A stretch of 64,000 nt of DNA from an uncultured Alistipes sp. (GCA_944321755.1 CALUMM010000005.1:1-64000), one strand, 5' to 3'; shown: positions 1 through 8,699, numbered from the stretch's first letter. The notes: generated by a model from the letters alone, not told the origin. Numbers and translations: made by a program.

Positions 1-1398
1 GAAAATTCGGCCGTGCGCGGATGTATGGTCATCAAACCCTACGGTTACGCCATCTGGGAGAAGATGCACGACGCGCTGGACAAGATGTTCAAGGAGACGG
101 GCCACCAGAACGCCTATTTCCCGCTCTTCATCCCGAAATCCTTCTTCTCGAAGGAGGCCCACCACGTGGAGGGTTTCGCCAAGGAGTGCGCCGTGGTGAC
201 CCACTACCGGCTGAAGAACGATCCCGAAGGCAAAGGGGTGGTGGTCGATCCCGACGCCAAACTCGAAGAGGAGCTGATCGTGCGCCCGACCTCGGAGACG
301 ATTATCTGGAACACCTATAAGAACTGGATCCAGTCGTACCGCGACCTGCCGATCCTCTGCAACCAGTGGGCGAACGTTGTGCGCTGGGAGATGCGCACGC
401 GGCTGTTCCTGCGGACGGCGGAATTCCTCTGGCAGGAGGGCCACACGGCCCATGCCACCCGCGAAGAGGCCATCGAGGAGGCTACGAAGATGATCCATGT
501 CTACCAGAAATTTGCCGAGGAGTGGATGTCGCTGCCGGTGATCGTGGGGCACAAGTCGCCCAACGAACGCTTCGCCGGAGCCGAGGATACGCTGACGATC
601 GAGGCGCTGATGCAGGACGGCAAGGCGCTGCAGAGCGGAACGTCGCACTTCCTGGGGCAGAATTTCGCCAAGGCCTTCGACGTGCAGTACGTCAACAAGG
701 AGGGCAAACTCGAATACGTATGGGCTACGTCATGGGGCGTCTCGACCCGGCTGATGGGGGCGCTCATCATGGCCCACTCGGACAACAACGGACTGGTGCT
801 GCCGCCGAAACTCGCGCCGATCCAGGTGGTGATGATCCCCATCTACAAGGGCGAGGAGCAGCTCGTGGAGATCCGCAAGCGCTTCGAGGCCATTGCCGAG
901 GGGCTGAAGGCCAAGGGCATCTCGGTGAAGATCGACGACCGCGACAACGTGCGTTCGGGCTTCAAGTTTGCCGAATACGAGTTGAAGGGTGTGCCGGTTC
1001 GTCTGGCCATGGGCCCGCGCGACATGGAGAACGGCACGATCGAACTCGTGCGCCGCGACACGCTCGAAAAGGAGACCGTGCCGCAGGAGGGGCTTGTCGA
1101 CCGGATCGAGGGCCTGATGACCGAGATTCAGGAGAATATCTACCGCAAGGCGCTGGCCTTCCGCGAGTCGATGATCACGAAGGTCGACACGTGGGAGGAG
1201 TTCAAGGAGGTGCTCGATACGAAGGGCGGCTTCATCTCCGCGCACTGGGACGGCACGGTCGAGACCGAAGTGGCGATCAAGGATGCCACGAAGGCCACGA
1301 TCCGCTGCATTCCGATCGACGCGCCCGAGGAGGAGGGCGTCTGCGTCTACTCCGGAAAACCCTCGCACCGCCGCGTGCTCTTCGCACGCAGCTATTAG
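1..1398 (+). CDS. proS: Prolyl-tRNA synthetase, 5'-truncated by the window edge
   Basis: Charges tRNA-Pro with proline in the cytoplasm. The open frame runs in from base 1 (reading [15 protein letters not shown]), so the first in-frame GTG at 13 is internal and the true start lies upstream. The 465 visible residues hold the class II synthetase core, including the RPTSET and [28 protein letters not shown] motif 2 region (about residues 95-160), the [14 protein letters not shown] and [14 protein letters not shown] segments, then an anticodon-binding domain and the extra C-terminal domain ending [11 protein letters not shown]. This is the shorter, archaeal/eukaryotic-type ProRS without an editing insertion, as is common in Bacteroidetes. 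A strong terminator follows. Identification is secure; only the N-terminus is missing. Confidence 0.96.
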   Translation, partial: ENSAVRGCMVIKPYGYAIWEKMHDALDKMFKETGHQNAYFPLFIPKSFFSKEAHHVEGFAKECAVVTHYRLKNDPEGKGVVVDPDAKLEEELIVRPTSETIIWNTYKNWIQSYRDLPILCNQWANVVRWEMRTRLFLRTAEFLWQEGHTAHATREEAIEEATKMIHVYQKFAEEWMSLPVIVGHKSPNERFAGAEDTLTIEALMQDGKALQSGTSHFLGQNFAKAFDVQYVNKEGKLEYVWATSWGVSTRLMGALIMAHSDNNGLVLPPKLAPIQVVMIPIYKGEEQLVEIRKRFEAIAEGLKAKGISVKIDDRDNVRSGFKFAEYELKGVPVRLAMGPRDMENGTIELVRRDTLEKETVPQEGLVDRIEGLMTEIQENIYRKALAFRESMITKVDTWEEFKEVLDTKGGFISAHWDGTVETEVAIKDATKATIRCIPIDAPEEEGVCVYSGKPSHRRVLFARSY

Positions 1399-1461
1399 TC
1401 TCCGGCGAGGAGGAGGAATTGTCGGACGGCGGCTCTTCGCCGTGGTCCGGACCGGGACTGG

Positions 1462-1498
1462 AAACAGGGCGGCAGCCAGCAGGTTGCCGCCCTGTTTT
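1462..1498 (+). terminator. Rho-independent terminator after proS
   Basis: Perfect 13-bp inverted repeat, 1462-1474 pairing with 1485-1497 (AAACAGGGCGGCA / TGCCGCCCTGTTT), with a 10-nt loop; the descending arm ends in the T run. It lies 63 bp after the proS stop. Confidence 0.9.
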
Positions 1499-1597
1499 GT
1501 GGGGTCGGAAACGTGCGCCAGTCGGGCTTTGTGGCTCCGGCGCGGACTTTTGGACGGGCCAGCTCTTTTTTTCGGCGTTACGAATCAAATTTTTTCG

Positions 1598-1605
1598 TAC
1601 TTTTG
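1598..1605 (+). promoter_or_regulatory. Candidate Bacteroidetes -7 element for the CDF transporter
   Basis: TACTTTTG fits the Bacteroidetes TAnnTTTG -7 consensus and lies 32 bp before the ATG at 1638. No clear TTTG is present at the -33 spacing, only a T-rich stretch, so this is a weak call. Confidence 0.35.
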
Positions 1606-1637
1606 GCTCCTGCCCAAACAGCTAAACGGTTGAGCTT

Positions 1638-2537
1638 ATGTCGAACGAAGCGGAAATTCGGAAACGGAAAATCTACCACGTCACCTTTGTCGGGTTCGTG
1701 GTCAACCTCGTGTTGTCGTTGTTGAAACTTGCGGCCGGCATCCTGGGCCGAAGCGGCGCCATGGTTGCCGATGCCGTGCATTCGTTCTCCGACCTGGCCA
1801 CCGACGTGGTGGTGATTGCCTTCGCGCGGATCTCCGCCAAGCCCCGCGACCCCGGCCACGACTACGGACACGGGAAGTACGAAACCCTCGCCACGATCAT
1901 CATCAGCCTGGCGCTCGGCGTCGTCGGCGCCGGGATCCTGCTCAACAGCATCGAGGGAATCCGGGTTGTTGTCGAGGGCGGCAGCCTTCCGCGTCCGGGC
2001 GCCGTGGCGCTCATCGCCGCGGTTGTTTCGATCCTTGCCAAGGAGATCCTCTATCGTTATACGGTGCGGGAGGGTCGTGCGCTCCAGAGCCCGAGTGTCG
2101 TGGCCAATGCCTGGCACCACCGCAGCGACGCCCTTTCGTCGCTCGGGACGCTGGCCGGAATCGGCTGTGCCTATTTCCTCGGCGCGAAATGGCGGATCGC
2201 CGATCCCATTGCGGCCCTGATCGTGGCGGTCTTCATCTTCAAGATCGCCTTCGACCTCATCCGCACGGGCCTGGGCGAACTGCTCGAACAGTCGCTGCCG
2301 GAGGATGTCGAGCAGGAGATCCTCGCTATCGTTACGTCGAATCCCGAGATCCGCGAACCCCACAACCTGCGCACGCGCCGCATCGGCGCCTCGATCGCCA
2401 TCGAGGTGCATGTGCGCATGGACGGGCGGATGACCGTGGAGCACTCCCATGCCCTGACCGTCGAGATCGAGCGGCGGCTTCGGGCGCGTTTCGGCGAGGG
2501 GACCATGATCGCCATTCACGTGGAGCCGGTCAAGTGA
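1638..2537 (+). CDS. Cation diffusion facilitator (CDF) family metal transporter
   Basis: Inner-membrane exporter of divalent metal ions (Zn, Fe, Co, Mn or Cd in this family), driven by proton exchange. The 299-residue length is normal. The first half carries the hydrophobic helices with the metal-site motif HSFSD (H48, D52) in helix 2, followed by GHDYGHGKYE (about residues 73-82), which is typical of CDF proteins. The last 90 residues form the cytoplasmic ferredoxin-like domain (EILAIVTSNPEIREPHNLRTRRIG... IHVEP). It is monocistronic between terminators and promoters. The metal cannot be assigned from sequence. Confidence 0.92.
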   Translation: MSNEAEIRKRKIYHVTFVGFVVNLVLSLLKLAAGILGRSGAMVADAVHSFSDLATDVVVIAFARISAKPRDPGHDYGHGKYETLATIIISLALGVVGAGILLNSIEGIRVVVEGGSLPRPGAVALIAAVVSILAKEILYRYTVREGRALQSPSVVANAWHHRSDALSSLGTLAGIGCAYFLGAKWRIADPIAALIVAVFIFKIAFDLIRTGLGELLEQSLPEDVEQEILAIVTSNPEIREPHNLRTRRIGASIAIEVHVRMDGRMTVEHSHALTVEIERRLRARFGEGTMIAIHVEPVK

Positions 2538-2603
2538 GTGCTGGCTCGAAATTTGCATGATTTTCCCCTTGCCGTGCCCTTGCGTATGGCAAGAGTAGAA
2601 AAA

Positions 2604-2635
2604 TTTGTTTTTTTCGGGAAATATCACTACCTTGC
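2604..2635 (+). promoter_or_regulatory. Candidate promoter of the sigma-factor gene
   Basis: TTTG at 2604-2607, a 20-nt spacer and TACCTTGC at 2628-2635 resemble the TTTG/TAnnTTTG promoter. The resulting 5' leader is about 120 nt. It contains two possible hairpins: CTCCC/GGGGAG around 2646-2671, and ACTCTTT/AAAGAGT immediately before the ATG at 2764, which could occlude the start. Confidence 0.45.
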
Positions 2636-2763
2636 AGGCGTAAGTCTCCCATAAAAAGCCGAAAAGGGGAGGCGGATTTACAGTACGGGTTAAACATAAC
2701 GCTTAAAAAAGGATTGCCTATCGGAAAAGACTCTACTCTTTGTAACTAATTGGGAAAAAGAGT

Positions 2764-3348
2764 ATGAACGTGCAAGTATTAAGTGACCGGGTATTGCTTA
2801 ATCACTACCTTTCCGGAGATCGGAGCGCTATGTCACAACTCATCGAACGTCACAGCCGCAGGGTCAGGGACTATATCAACATGATGGTCAAGGACCGGGA
2901 TCTGGCCGACGATATTTTTCAGGAAACCTTCATCAAAGCCGTGCGCGTGATCGACGAAGGCCGTTATACGGATAATGGCAAATTCCTGTCGTGGATTCTG
3001 CGGATCGCTCACAACCAGGTGATCGACTATTTCCGGGCGCAGCGTCAGGACAAGGCCGTGAGCGAATCCGAGGCGGGTTACGACATGCTCGGGACGCTCA
3101 AGCTTGCGGAACGTACCGTCGAAGACTCGATGGTCAGCGAGCAGATCGAACGCGACGTGCGCGGCCTGGTCGAGTTGCTGCCCCCGGAGCAGCGCGAAGT
3201 CGTGATGATGCGCTACTTCTCGGGCCTGAGTTTCAAGGATATCGCCGAGCAGACCGACGTGAGTATCAATACCGCGTTGGGTCGGATGCGCTATGCGCTG
3301 ATCAACCTGCGGCGCATGATCAAGGAAAAAAATCTGATTCTTTGCTGA
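2764..3348 (+). CDS. ECF-type RNA polymerase sigma factor (sigma-70 family)
   Basis: Directs RNA polymerase to a dedicated promoter set. The 194-residue protein has only sigma regions 2 and 4, the extracytoplasmic-function layout. Region 2 (about residues 22-95) includes DLADDIFQETFIKAVRVI and the FLSWILRIAHNQVIDYFR stretch. Region 4 (about 128-182) includes LLPPEQREVVMMRYFSGLSFKDIAEQTDVSINTALGRMRYAL, with the recognition helix at its end. No transmembrane anti-sigma gene is adjacent; instead a small acidic protein follows 66 bp downstream. The regulon cannot be read from this window. Confidence 0.93.
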   Translation: MNVQVLSDRVLLNHYLSGDRSAMSQLIERHSRRVRDYINMMVKDRDLADDIFQETFIKAVRVIDEGRYTDNGKFLSWILRIAHNQVIDYFRAQRQDKAVSESEAGYDMLGTLKLAERTVEDSMVSEQIERDVRGLVELLPPEQREVVMMRYFSGLSFKDIAEQTDVSINTALGRMRYALINLRRMIKEKNLILC

Positions 3349-3414
3349 GGGCGTACAATAATCCTCCCCGGGTTGCGTTATATTATCGACAGCTCTCTTA
3401 ACACGACAACGCCT

Positions 3415-3564
3415 ATGGAGGATATTGACAAAACCGAGGTTCCGGACAACGGCATCTCCGAAGACGAAGATCTGTTGATGCGCGAGGTGATACAAGGGGA
3501 TGCGGATCTGTACTATCTGCACCATTACCTCTCGGACATCTTCCGAAACGGGGATAATTTTTAA
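3415..3564 (+). CDS. Small acidic protein downstream of the sigma factor (unknown function)
   Basis: A 49-residue ORF starting MEDIDKTEVPDNGIS and ending YLSDIFRNGDNF. The frame extends upstream to a TTG at 3373, but the ATG at 3415 is preferred. It lies 66 bp after the sigma-factor stop and just before a strong terminator, so the two are probably co-transcribed. About a third of the residues are Asp or Glu, with no membrane segment and no recognised domain. It could modulate the sigma factor, but that is inference from position and charge only. Confidence 0.6.
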   Translation: MEDIDKTEVPDNGISEDEDLLMREVIQGDADLYYLHHYLSDIFRNGDNF

Positions 3565-3582
3565 GGGTTAATTTTTGATGGG

Positions 3583-3614
3583 GAAGGGCGCCGTGAGGCG
3601 CCCTTCATTTTTTT
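3583..3614 (+). terminator. Rho-independent terminator of the sigma-factor operon
   Basis: Perfect 10-bp stem GAAGGGCGCC (3583-3592) / GGCGCCCTTC (3597-3606) with a GTGA tetraloop, followed by a T run at 3608-3614. Confidence 0.93.
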
Positions 3615-3667
3615 GTGCGGTATCCCCGGAGGCAGGGCGGGCGGCGGTGCGGCGGGTATGGCGGCTG

Positions 3668-3787
3668 GCCGGGCCGAAGAATTGCCGGGCCGGACGACTG
3701 GCCGGATGACTGAGCCGGACGGTTGGTTGGCTGACTGAGCCGGATTGCCGGGCCGAAGAATTGCCGGGCCGGACGACTGGCCGGATG
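3668..3787 (+). repeat. 41-bp direct repeat, two perfect copies 79 bp apart
   Basis: Copies at 3668-3708 and 3747-3787 are identical, beginning GCCGGGCCGAAGAATTG and ending GACTGGCCGGATG. Between and after them, CTGAGCCGGA recurs (about 3710, 3735, 3801) and GGCCGG units fill the rest. It behaves like a small minisatellite in an intergenic region, not a CRISPR: there are only two long units, with related rather than unique intervening sequence. Confidence 0.85.
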
Positions 3788-4021
3788 GTGGGGCGGCAGG
3801 CTGAGCCGGATGGCGGGAACGGCTTGCCGGAACAGCCCGACCGGCGGCTGGTTCCCCCGATCGCGGGAACGGACCTTTTTTTGGCATATTGTATCGTAGA
3901 TGATACTGTTATTTCTTCGTTTTATCTCCAATTTTGCGCCATTAATCGACTGAGGAGGAGGGTGAGCCGGTGATTTCCACCCGATTCCGGGCCCGATAAA
4001 CGGAATCAAATTCTGATACTG

Positions 4022-4615
4022 ATGAAGAAGAAGATCATTCTGACGTTGCTGCTGGCCGGGGGCTGCTGGCTGGGAGCTGCGGCTCAGCAGGTCGCCGTAA
4101 AGACCAACGTGCTTTACTGGATGGCGACGACCCCGAACCTCGGGGCCGAGGTGGCTGTGAGCAAACACTCGACGATCGGCCTGACGGCAAACTACAACCC
4201 CTGGACCATCGGTGCGGACAATCGGATCCGGCACTGGTTCCTGCGGCCCGAATACCGCTACTGGGTCACGGAAAAGTACACGCGGCTCTATTTCGGGTTC
4301 CATGTCATCGGCGGCAAGCTGGAGGTGGGCGGTTTCAAGCTCCCCTTTATCGGGGACCGGATCCTGACGGGTCTGGCAACCAATTACTACAAGGGTTCGT
4401 TCTTCGGGGCCGGGTTCAGCCTGGGCTATCAGTTCTATGTAAGCCCGCACTGGAACATCGAGCTTTCGGCCGGAGCGGGCCTGGCGCGTTTCAGCTACCA
4501 TGCGGAGCCAGTCCGGGGTCCGAAAGCCGCCTCCTATACCGACCGGAAGCGGATCCTGCCGATCCCTACCGAATTCGGCGTTTCGTTCGTCTATCTGTTC
4601 AACTCCAAGAAATAA
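4022..4615 (+). CDS. DUF3575 family envelope protein (fimbria-locus type)
   Basis: A secreted 197-residue protein with signal peptide MKKKIILTLLLAGGCWLGAAAQ cleaved after about residue 21. The mature part begins VAVKTNVLYWMATTPNLGAEV and contains repeated amphipathic strands ending in FGVSFVYLF, which suggests a small outer-membrane beta-barrel. This matches my knowledge of DUF3575. In Bacteroidales, members commonly sit first in gene clusters for fimbriae with DUF3868 proteins next, exactly as here (12 bp to the next gene). The molecular role is unknown. Confidence 0.82.
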   Translation: MKKKIILTLLLAGGCWLGAAAQQVAVKTNVLYWMATTPNLGAEVAVSKHSTIGLTANYNPWTIGADNRIRHWFLRPEYRYWVTEKYTRLYFGFHVIGGKLEVGGFKLPFIGDRILTGLATNYYKGSFFGAGFSLGYQFYVSPHWNIELSAGAGLARFSYHAEPVRGPKAASYTDRKRILPIPTEFGVSFVYLFNSKK

Positions 4616-4627
4616 CCGGATCGTCCC

Positions 4628-5125
4628 ATGAAAAGATATTGCTTGCTACTCGTATTCCTGCTGGCCGGGGTGTCGCTCCGGGCGCAGATTGTCGGCGATG
4701 TGGCCGTGACGCGCAAGGTGCTGGCCGAGCGCAACGGGGAACTGCACATGGTATTGGAGATTTCGGTCTCGCGCCGGGCCGTGACCCGTTCCCAGAGCTG
4801 GATGATTCTCCCCGAGCTCAGTACGGCGGACCGCCGGTCGGTGAAGCTCTTCCCGCACATCCTCATCAACGGCCGCTACCAGCAGCACATGATGGAACGG
4901 CGCCAGAAACTTTCGGGGTCCTACTGGGCCGAGCGGCAGCCTCACCTGACGATCAATGTCGACGGGAAAACCGACCGGGTGTTCAATTATGAGATGAAGG
5001 TCCCCTACGAGAGCTGGATGGCCGGGGCCACGCTCGTCCTGCGCCAGATCCAGACCTCGCCCGGCGGGAAACGGCGGGTCTTTACGGTCGATGTCAACGG
5101 GGCGGTCGATACGCAGCGTAAATGA
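4628..5125 (+). CDS. DUF3868-like secreted protein
   Basis: 165 residues with signal peptide MKRYCLLLVFLLAGVSLRAQ. The mature protein has a beta-rich pattern (DVAVTRKVLAERNGELHMVLEISVSRRAVTRSQSWMILPEL ... RRVFTVDVNG) that matches the N-terminal DUF3868 module found in fimbria-associated OmpA-family proteins. Only that module is encoded here; the OmpA-like part appears to be supplied by the next gene, 20 bp downstream. A structural or assembly role at the outer membrane is inferred from context. Confidence 0.75.
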   Translation: MKRYCLLLVFLLAGVSLRAQIVGDVAVTRKVLAERNGELHMVLEISVSRRAVTRSQSWMILPELSTADRRSVKLFPHILINGRYQQHMMERRQKLSGSYWAERQPHLTINVDGKTDRVFNYEMKVPYESWMAGATLVLRQIQTSPGGKRRVFTVDVNGAVDTQRK

Positions 5126-5145
5126 ATTAAATCCGTTCCGGGAAG

Positions 5146-7629
5146 ATGAAACGTCGAGAATGGATGGAATATGCGGCTGCGGCAGTGCTTGCCGGAGCCT
5201 TCCTGGCGGGATGCGGGAATATCCGCAAACTGGCCAAGAGCGACCCTGAAGTGGGTGTCTATCTCCCAGCGCAGAGCAAGCGGGAGGTTGCGGAGCGTGC
5301 CGCCGATACGGCGCGGGGTCCGAAGATCATCACCTATCGCAAACAGGACGGTACGGAGCTCTTTCTGACTCCCGTGGCTGTCGACTCCGTTTCCGGGGAG
5401 AAGATGATGTCGATCGCCATCGACGAGGTAGTCATTTCGGCGGCGAACCGCCGCAACCTGGTGGAGCGCAACGGCAAGATCAACGTCGACTTCATCGTTT
5501 CGGTGCCGCAGACGCTGCAGGACCGTGACTGGCAGCTGGTGTTGGATCCGCAGCTGCTCAAGGGCGGGGATACGCTGACGTTCGATCCGCTGGTCTACAG
5601 CGGCGAGCGGTTCCGCACGATGCAGCAGCGCGAATACGGGCGTTATGACGACTATGTGGGGCGGATTGTCGACAGTGCCGACTATTTCGAGCGGTTTGCC
5701 GACAAGGGAGCCTACCGCCGCTATATGGAGCGTGTGGCCGATGACCGGGCGAAATACGGCGATGCTTCGGCGCGGCTGGAGCGCATGACGCCCGACGAGG
5801 CGATGTACGACGAGCGGGTCGGATGGACGACCCGGCGGGAGCGCGAACGCCAGTACGGGTCGCTGCGCCGGTATGTCTATGCGACCGACCGGACGGTGAA
5901 GGCCAACACGACCTATACGCCCGATCCGGACGACAAGTTCGACCACCTGAACGACTATCTTACGCCCCGTTACCGTTATGAGGGGGTTGAGGTCCTGCCC
6001 GGCGGTGAGATCTATACGCGGGTCGAGGGCGAATACCCCGAGGCTGGGGGTCGTGCGCGCGAGGCCTATATCCGTTCGTTGACGGAGGAGCCCGGGCGGG
6101 TTTACGGCGAGGTTTATGTGGCTGACGACGCGCGGCTCCGCGAACTGGCCGGGGAGCGCCTGGCCTATACGGGCCGCCGCCGGAAGACGGTGACGGGATT
6201 GCTGGCCGAGACGAGCGACAGCGCCGCGTTGGAAAATTACCGGATTCGGAAAGCCGATACCGAGGTGCGGCTTGCGGCGTTGAACAGCCTCGATACGGCG
6301 GCCGTGCGCAACAGCGTGCTGCGGCAGGGGCAGGTGGCGCGCAACCGGCGCCTCGAAGCGGGGAAACCGGCCGCATTCGAACGGCTGGTCCGCCATCCCT
6401 ATTATGCGGACGCGCGGCTCGACACGGTGATCTACCGTCCGGACGGCAAGGTCGACTATTACTATACCGAACAGGTGCAGGCCGACGAGAACACCTCGAA
6501 ACTGCGGCTTTACCTCACGGGCGGGGTGGAGGACCGCAGCGGACGCACCTACCGGCTCACGCGCTCCGATACGCTGACCTACAACGTGGCTTCGATGACG
6601 ACGTTCCTCGACGAGCGGACCCGCTACATGCAGCGGATCGTGCTGCGCGATGCCGAGGCCAATGCGCGTTTCTTCTTCACCTTCCCGGTCGGGAAGGCCT
6701 CGCTGGTCGACACGCTGACCGAAAACCGCCGGCAGATTGCGGCCGTGCGGTCGCTGACCCGCGGGCTGATGACCGACCCGGTCTACATCATCGACAGCAT
6801 CACGCTCCGGGCCACGGCCTCGCCCGAGGGTACCTGGGCGCTGAACGAACGCCTGGCCCGCGAACGGGCCGAAGCCCTGAGGCGGGTTCTCGTCTCGGAG
6901 TTCCGGGTGCTGTACGACTCGCTCAACGTGGCGGGGAGCTATACGCTCGACGAGCAGGGCCGCCAGGTGGTCGACGATACCGACGAGAAGCTGCCCGACC
7001 TGCCGAACCTGCTGCGTTCGACGTGGCTGGCCGAGGATTGGGACGAACTCTACCGTCTGGTAGCGGCTGATACGCTGATTGCGCACAAGTCCGAGATTCT
7101 GGAGATGATCCGCTGGGAGGGAAATCCCGACACGCGCGAGTGGCGGATCCGGTTGAAATACCCCCGGGAGTATGCCTGGATGCGGAGTGCGATCTACCCG
7201 CAGATGCGGGCCGTGGATTTCCGCTTCAACCTCCACCGCCGGGGCATGAAGCAGGATACGGTCTGGACGACCGAGGTCGATACGAGTTACATGCGTGCCG
7301 TGGATCTGCTGCGCAAGCGCCGCTACGAGGAGGCATTGACGATCCTGCGCCCCTACGAGGACCGCAATACGGCGTTGGCCTACATGTCGCTCGGCTATGA
7401 TGCTGCGGCCTATCGGATTCTGAAGGCGCAGCCCGGGGCCGCTTCGACGGCCGACATCCAGTACATGCTGGCCATTCTGGCGGCCCGTCTGGGCGACGAG
7501 GAGCAGGCCGTGCAGTATTTCCTGCGTTCGGTGGAGCTGCGCGAGAACCTGAAGTTCCGCGGCAATCTCGATCCCGAGATTTCGCGCCTGATCCGCAAGT
7601 ACGGCCTCTTCCGCGAGGATTTCGAGTAG
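5146..7629 (+). CDS. Large lipoprotein with OmpA-like motif and C-terminal repeats, fimbria-locus type
   Basis: 827 residues. Lipobox LAGC places the lipidated cysteine at residue 23, so it is membrane-anchored. The middle is unassigned and charged. Around residues 545-585 the sequence IIDSITLRATASPEG followed by NERLARERAEALRRVL closely resembles the peptidoglycan-binding OmpA C-terminal motif (S-P/A-E-G...N..LA..RA..V...L). The last 120 residues (LLRKRRYEEALTILRPYEDRNTALAYMSLGYD...) look like TPR units. With the two upstream genes it forms a tight operon (12- and 20-bp gaps). It may link an outer-membrane assembly to peptidoglycan. The function is inferred, and no family name is certain. 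Confidence 0.7.
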   Translation: MKRREWMEYAAAAVLAGAFLAGCGNIRKLAKSDPEVGVYLPAQSKREVAERAADTARGPKIITYRKQDGTELFLTPVAVDSVSGEKMMSIAIDEVVISAANRRNLVERNGKINVDFIVSVPQTLQDRDWQLVLDPQLLKGGDTLTFDPLVYSGERFRTMQQREYGRYDDYVGRIVDSADYFERFADKGAYRRYMERVADDRAKYGDASARLERMTPDEAMYDERVGWTTRRERERQYGSLRRYVYATDRTVKANTTYTPDPDDKFDHLNDYLTPRYRYEGVEVLPGGEIYTRVEGEYPEAGGRAREAYIRSLTEEPGRVYGEVYVADDARLRELAGERLAYTGRRRKTVTGLLAETSDSAALENYRIRKADTEVRLAALNSLDTAAVRNSVLRQGQVARNRRLEAGKPAAFERLVRHPYYADARLDTVIYRPDGKVDYYYTEQVQADENTSKLRLYLTGGVEDRSGRTYRLTRSDTLTYNVASMTTFLDERTRYMQRIVLRDAEANARFFFTFPVGKASLVDTLTENRRQIAAVRSLTRGLMTDPVYIIDSITLRATASPEGTWALNERLARERAEALRRVLVSEFRVLYDSLNVAGSYTLDEQGRQVVDDTDEKLPDLPNLLRSTWLAEDWDELYRLVAADTLIAHKSEILEMIRWEGNPDTREWRIRLKYPREYAWMRSAIYPQMRAVDFRFNLHRRGMKQDTVWTTEVDTSYMRAVDLLRKRRYEEALTILRPYEDRNTALAYMSLGYDAAAYRILKAQPGAASTADIQYMLAILAARLGDEEQAVQYFLRSVELRENLKFRGNLDPEISRLIRKYGLFREDFE

Positions 7630-7639
7630 CGGGGGGCCG

Positions 7640-7790
7640 AGGGAACCGGGGGTTCTGGGGGTTCCAATGGGGTCGGGAACCGGGAGTTTCGGGAGTTTCG
7701 GGTCCGGGAGCCGGGGCTGGAGCCGGGAAACGAGACCGGGAACCGGGGCGGTGAAACGGGAACCGGAGCCGGGGTTGTGACGGCCGGTCG
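7640..7790. repeat. G-rich low-complexity tract of short GGGAACCGG / GGGAGTTTC units
   Basis: Degenerate 9-bp units (GGGAACCGG, GGGAGTTTC twice in tandem, GGGAGCCGG and variants) fill the region between the convergent genes. G runs of three to five on the plus strand could form quadruplexes. The Pro-rich minus-strand reading frames over it are not credible genes. Confidence 0.7.
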
Positions 7791-7825
7791 GAAGCCTGAG
7801 CGGAGCCCGGACGCAGCATACGACG

Positions 7826-7861
7826 TTCACCCCTGCCGTCATACCGTGCGGCAGGGGTGAA
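7826..7861. terminator. Bidirectional hairpin between convergent genes
   Basis: Perfect 13-bp inverted repeat, TTCACCCCTGCCG (7826-7838) / CGGCAGGGGTGAA (7849-7861), loop 10 nt, flanked by short T- and A-rich ends. It lies between the OmpA-like lipoprotein gene (+) and the HdeD-type gene (-) and can serve both. Confidence 0.75.
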
Positions 7862-7890
7862 TTGTTGTCGGGACGGAGGTGCCGGGCGCT

Positions 7891-8472
7891 CTACTTCTCG
7901 AAACAGAGGTGTGCGTTGCGGAGCTGGAGGGCCAGGGTGCAGGCCGCTACACCGGCGAAGAGCAGCGTGATGCCGACCCAGACGACGACGGCCGTGGTGC
8001 CGACCCCGAGGGGCTGGAAGAGAATCCCCAGCGAGCAGAGCAGCAGCAGTACGCCCGTAAGGATGGTCCATCCCGAGCCGCTGATTCCCATGGTGTGCAT
8101 GTCGCCGCCGAGTCCGATGGTGCTGAAGGCGCGCATCAGCAGCCAGAATCCGAGGAAGAACGGCAGCATCGAGGCCGACAGCCCGACGTTGAAGATCAGG
8201 ATCACGCCCAGGACGATCTGAATGATTCCTCCGGCGAGCATCCAGCCCCGGCCCGTGATGAAGTGGCGGTTTGCCGTCGAGATCACCACCTCCAGGATTC
8301 CCGCCAGCAGGATCACCCACCCGAAGAGCAGCGACATGCCGAGATAGCTCCGGCCCGGGAAGATAAAGGTCAGGATCCCGGCCAGCAGCAGGACGATTCC
8401 TGCGAGCAGCAGCAGCCACCAGTAGCGGATGGCCTGTTTTGAATTTTCGATCAATGCGTTCAAGTGTTTCAT
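7891..8472 (-). CDS. HdeD/DUF308 family membrane protein
   Basis: A 193-residue polytopic inner-membrane protein. The frame is open upstream to 8652, but the start at 8472 (MKHLNALIENSKQAIRYWW) is preferred because the upstream part is Arg/Pro-rich and unlike the family. Six hydrophobic helices are arranged as three pairs (WLLLLAGIVLLLAGILTFIFP, LLFGWVILLAGILEVVI, GWMLAGGIIQIVLGVILIF, ...), the internally repeated DUF308 layout. E. coli HdeD is linked to acid resistance; the role in Bacteroidetes is unknown. Confidence 0.85.
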   Translation of the reverse strand: MKHLNALIENSKQAIRYWWLLLLAGIVLLLAGILTFIFPGRSYLGMSLLFGWVILLAGILEVVISTANRHFITGRGWMLAGGIIQIVLGVILIFNVGLSASMLPFFLGFWLLMRAFSTIGLGGDMHTMGISGSGWTILTGVLLLLCSLGILFQPLGVGTTAVVVWVGITLLFAGVAACTLALQLRNAHLCFEK

Positions 8473-8699
8473 AGCGTATGGAATTTCGATGTTGGGGAGC
8501 AATTTGCGTGCCGCAGGGCGTGCGGATTCCCGCGCCGGGAGGCCGGGGATGTGGATTTTTTCCACACTCCCTGTCGGGAATTTCCACACGGAAAGGGACC
8601 GGAACGGGAGAGACAAGTTGTTGAATATCGGCAATATGCCTTTCCCTGACACTTTGGCATACCGCTTGGGCCAAATCCCGGGAAACCCAAACGCTATCT

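Larger units (their letters stand above)
3565..4021. other. 457-bp gene-free stretch: terminator, minisatellite, candidate promoter
   Basis: After the terminator at 3583-3614 comes a GC-rich repetitive tract (about 3660-3870). An AT-richer segment (3878-4021) then probably holds the promoter of the DUF3575 operon: TTTG at 3880-3883, a 20-nt spacer and TACTGTTA at 3904-3911, which is a weak -7 match. It overlaps a short inverted repeat, GTATC (3891-3895) / GATAC (3902-3906). Proline-rich minus-strand ORFs across the repeat look spurious. Confidence 0.6.

Noticed and set aside
3668..3787. Possible CRISPR array
   Set aside because: Only two 41-bp copies, intervening sequence made of the same short units, and no cas genes nearby.
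3561..3887. Proline-rich minus-strand ORF over the 41-bp repeats
   Set aside because: Composition is dictated by the GGCCGG repeats; it overlaps the terminator and matches no family.
5005..7842. 945-codon minus-strand ORF opposite the OmpA-like lipoprotein gene
   Set aside because: Arg/Pro/His-rich shadow of a GC-biased gene; the plus-strand frame has a lipobox, domain motifs and tight operon spacing.
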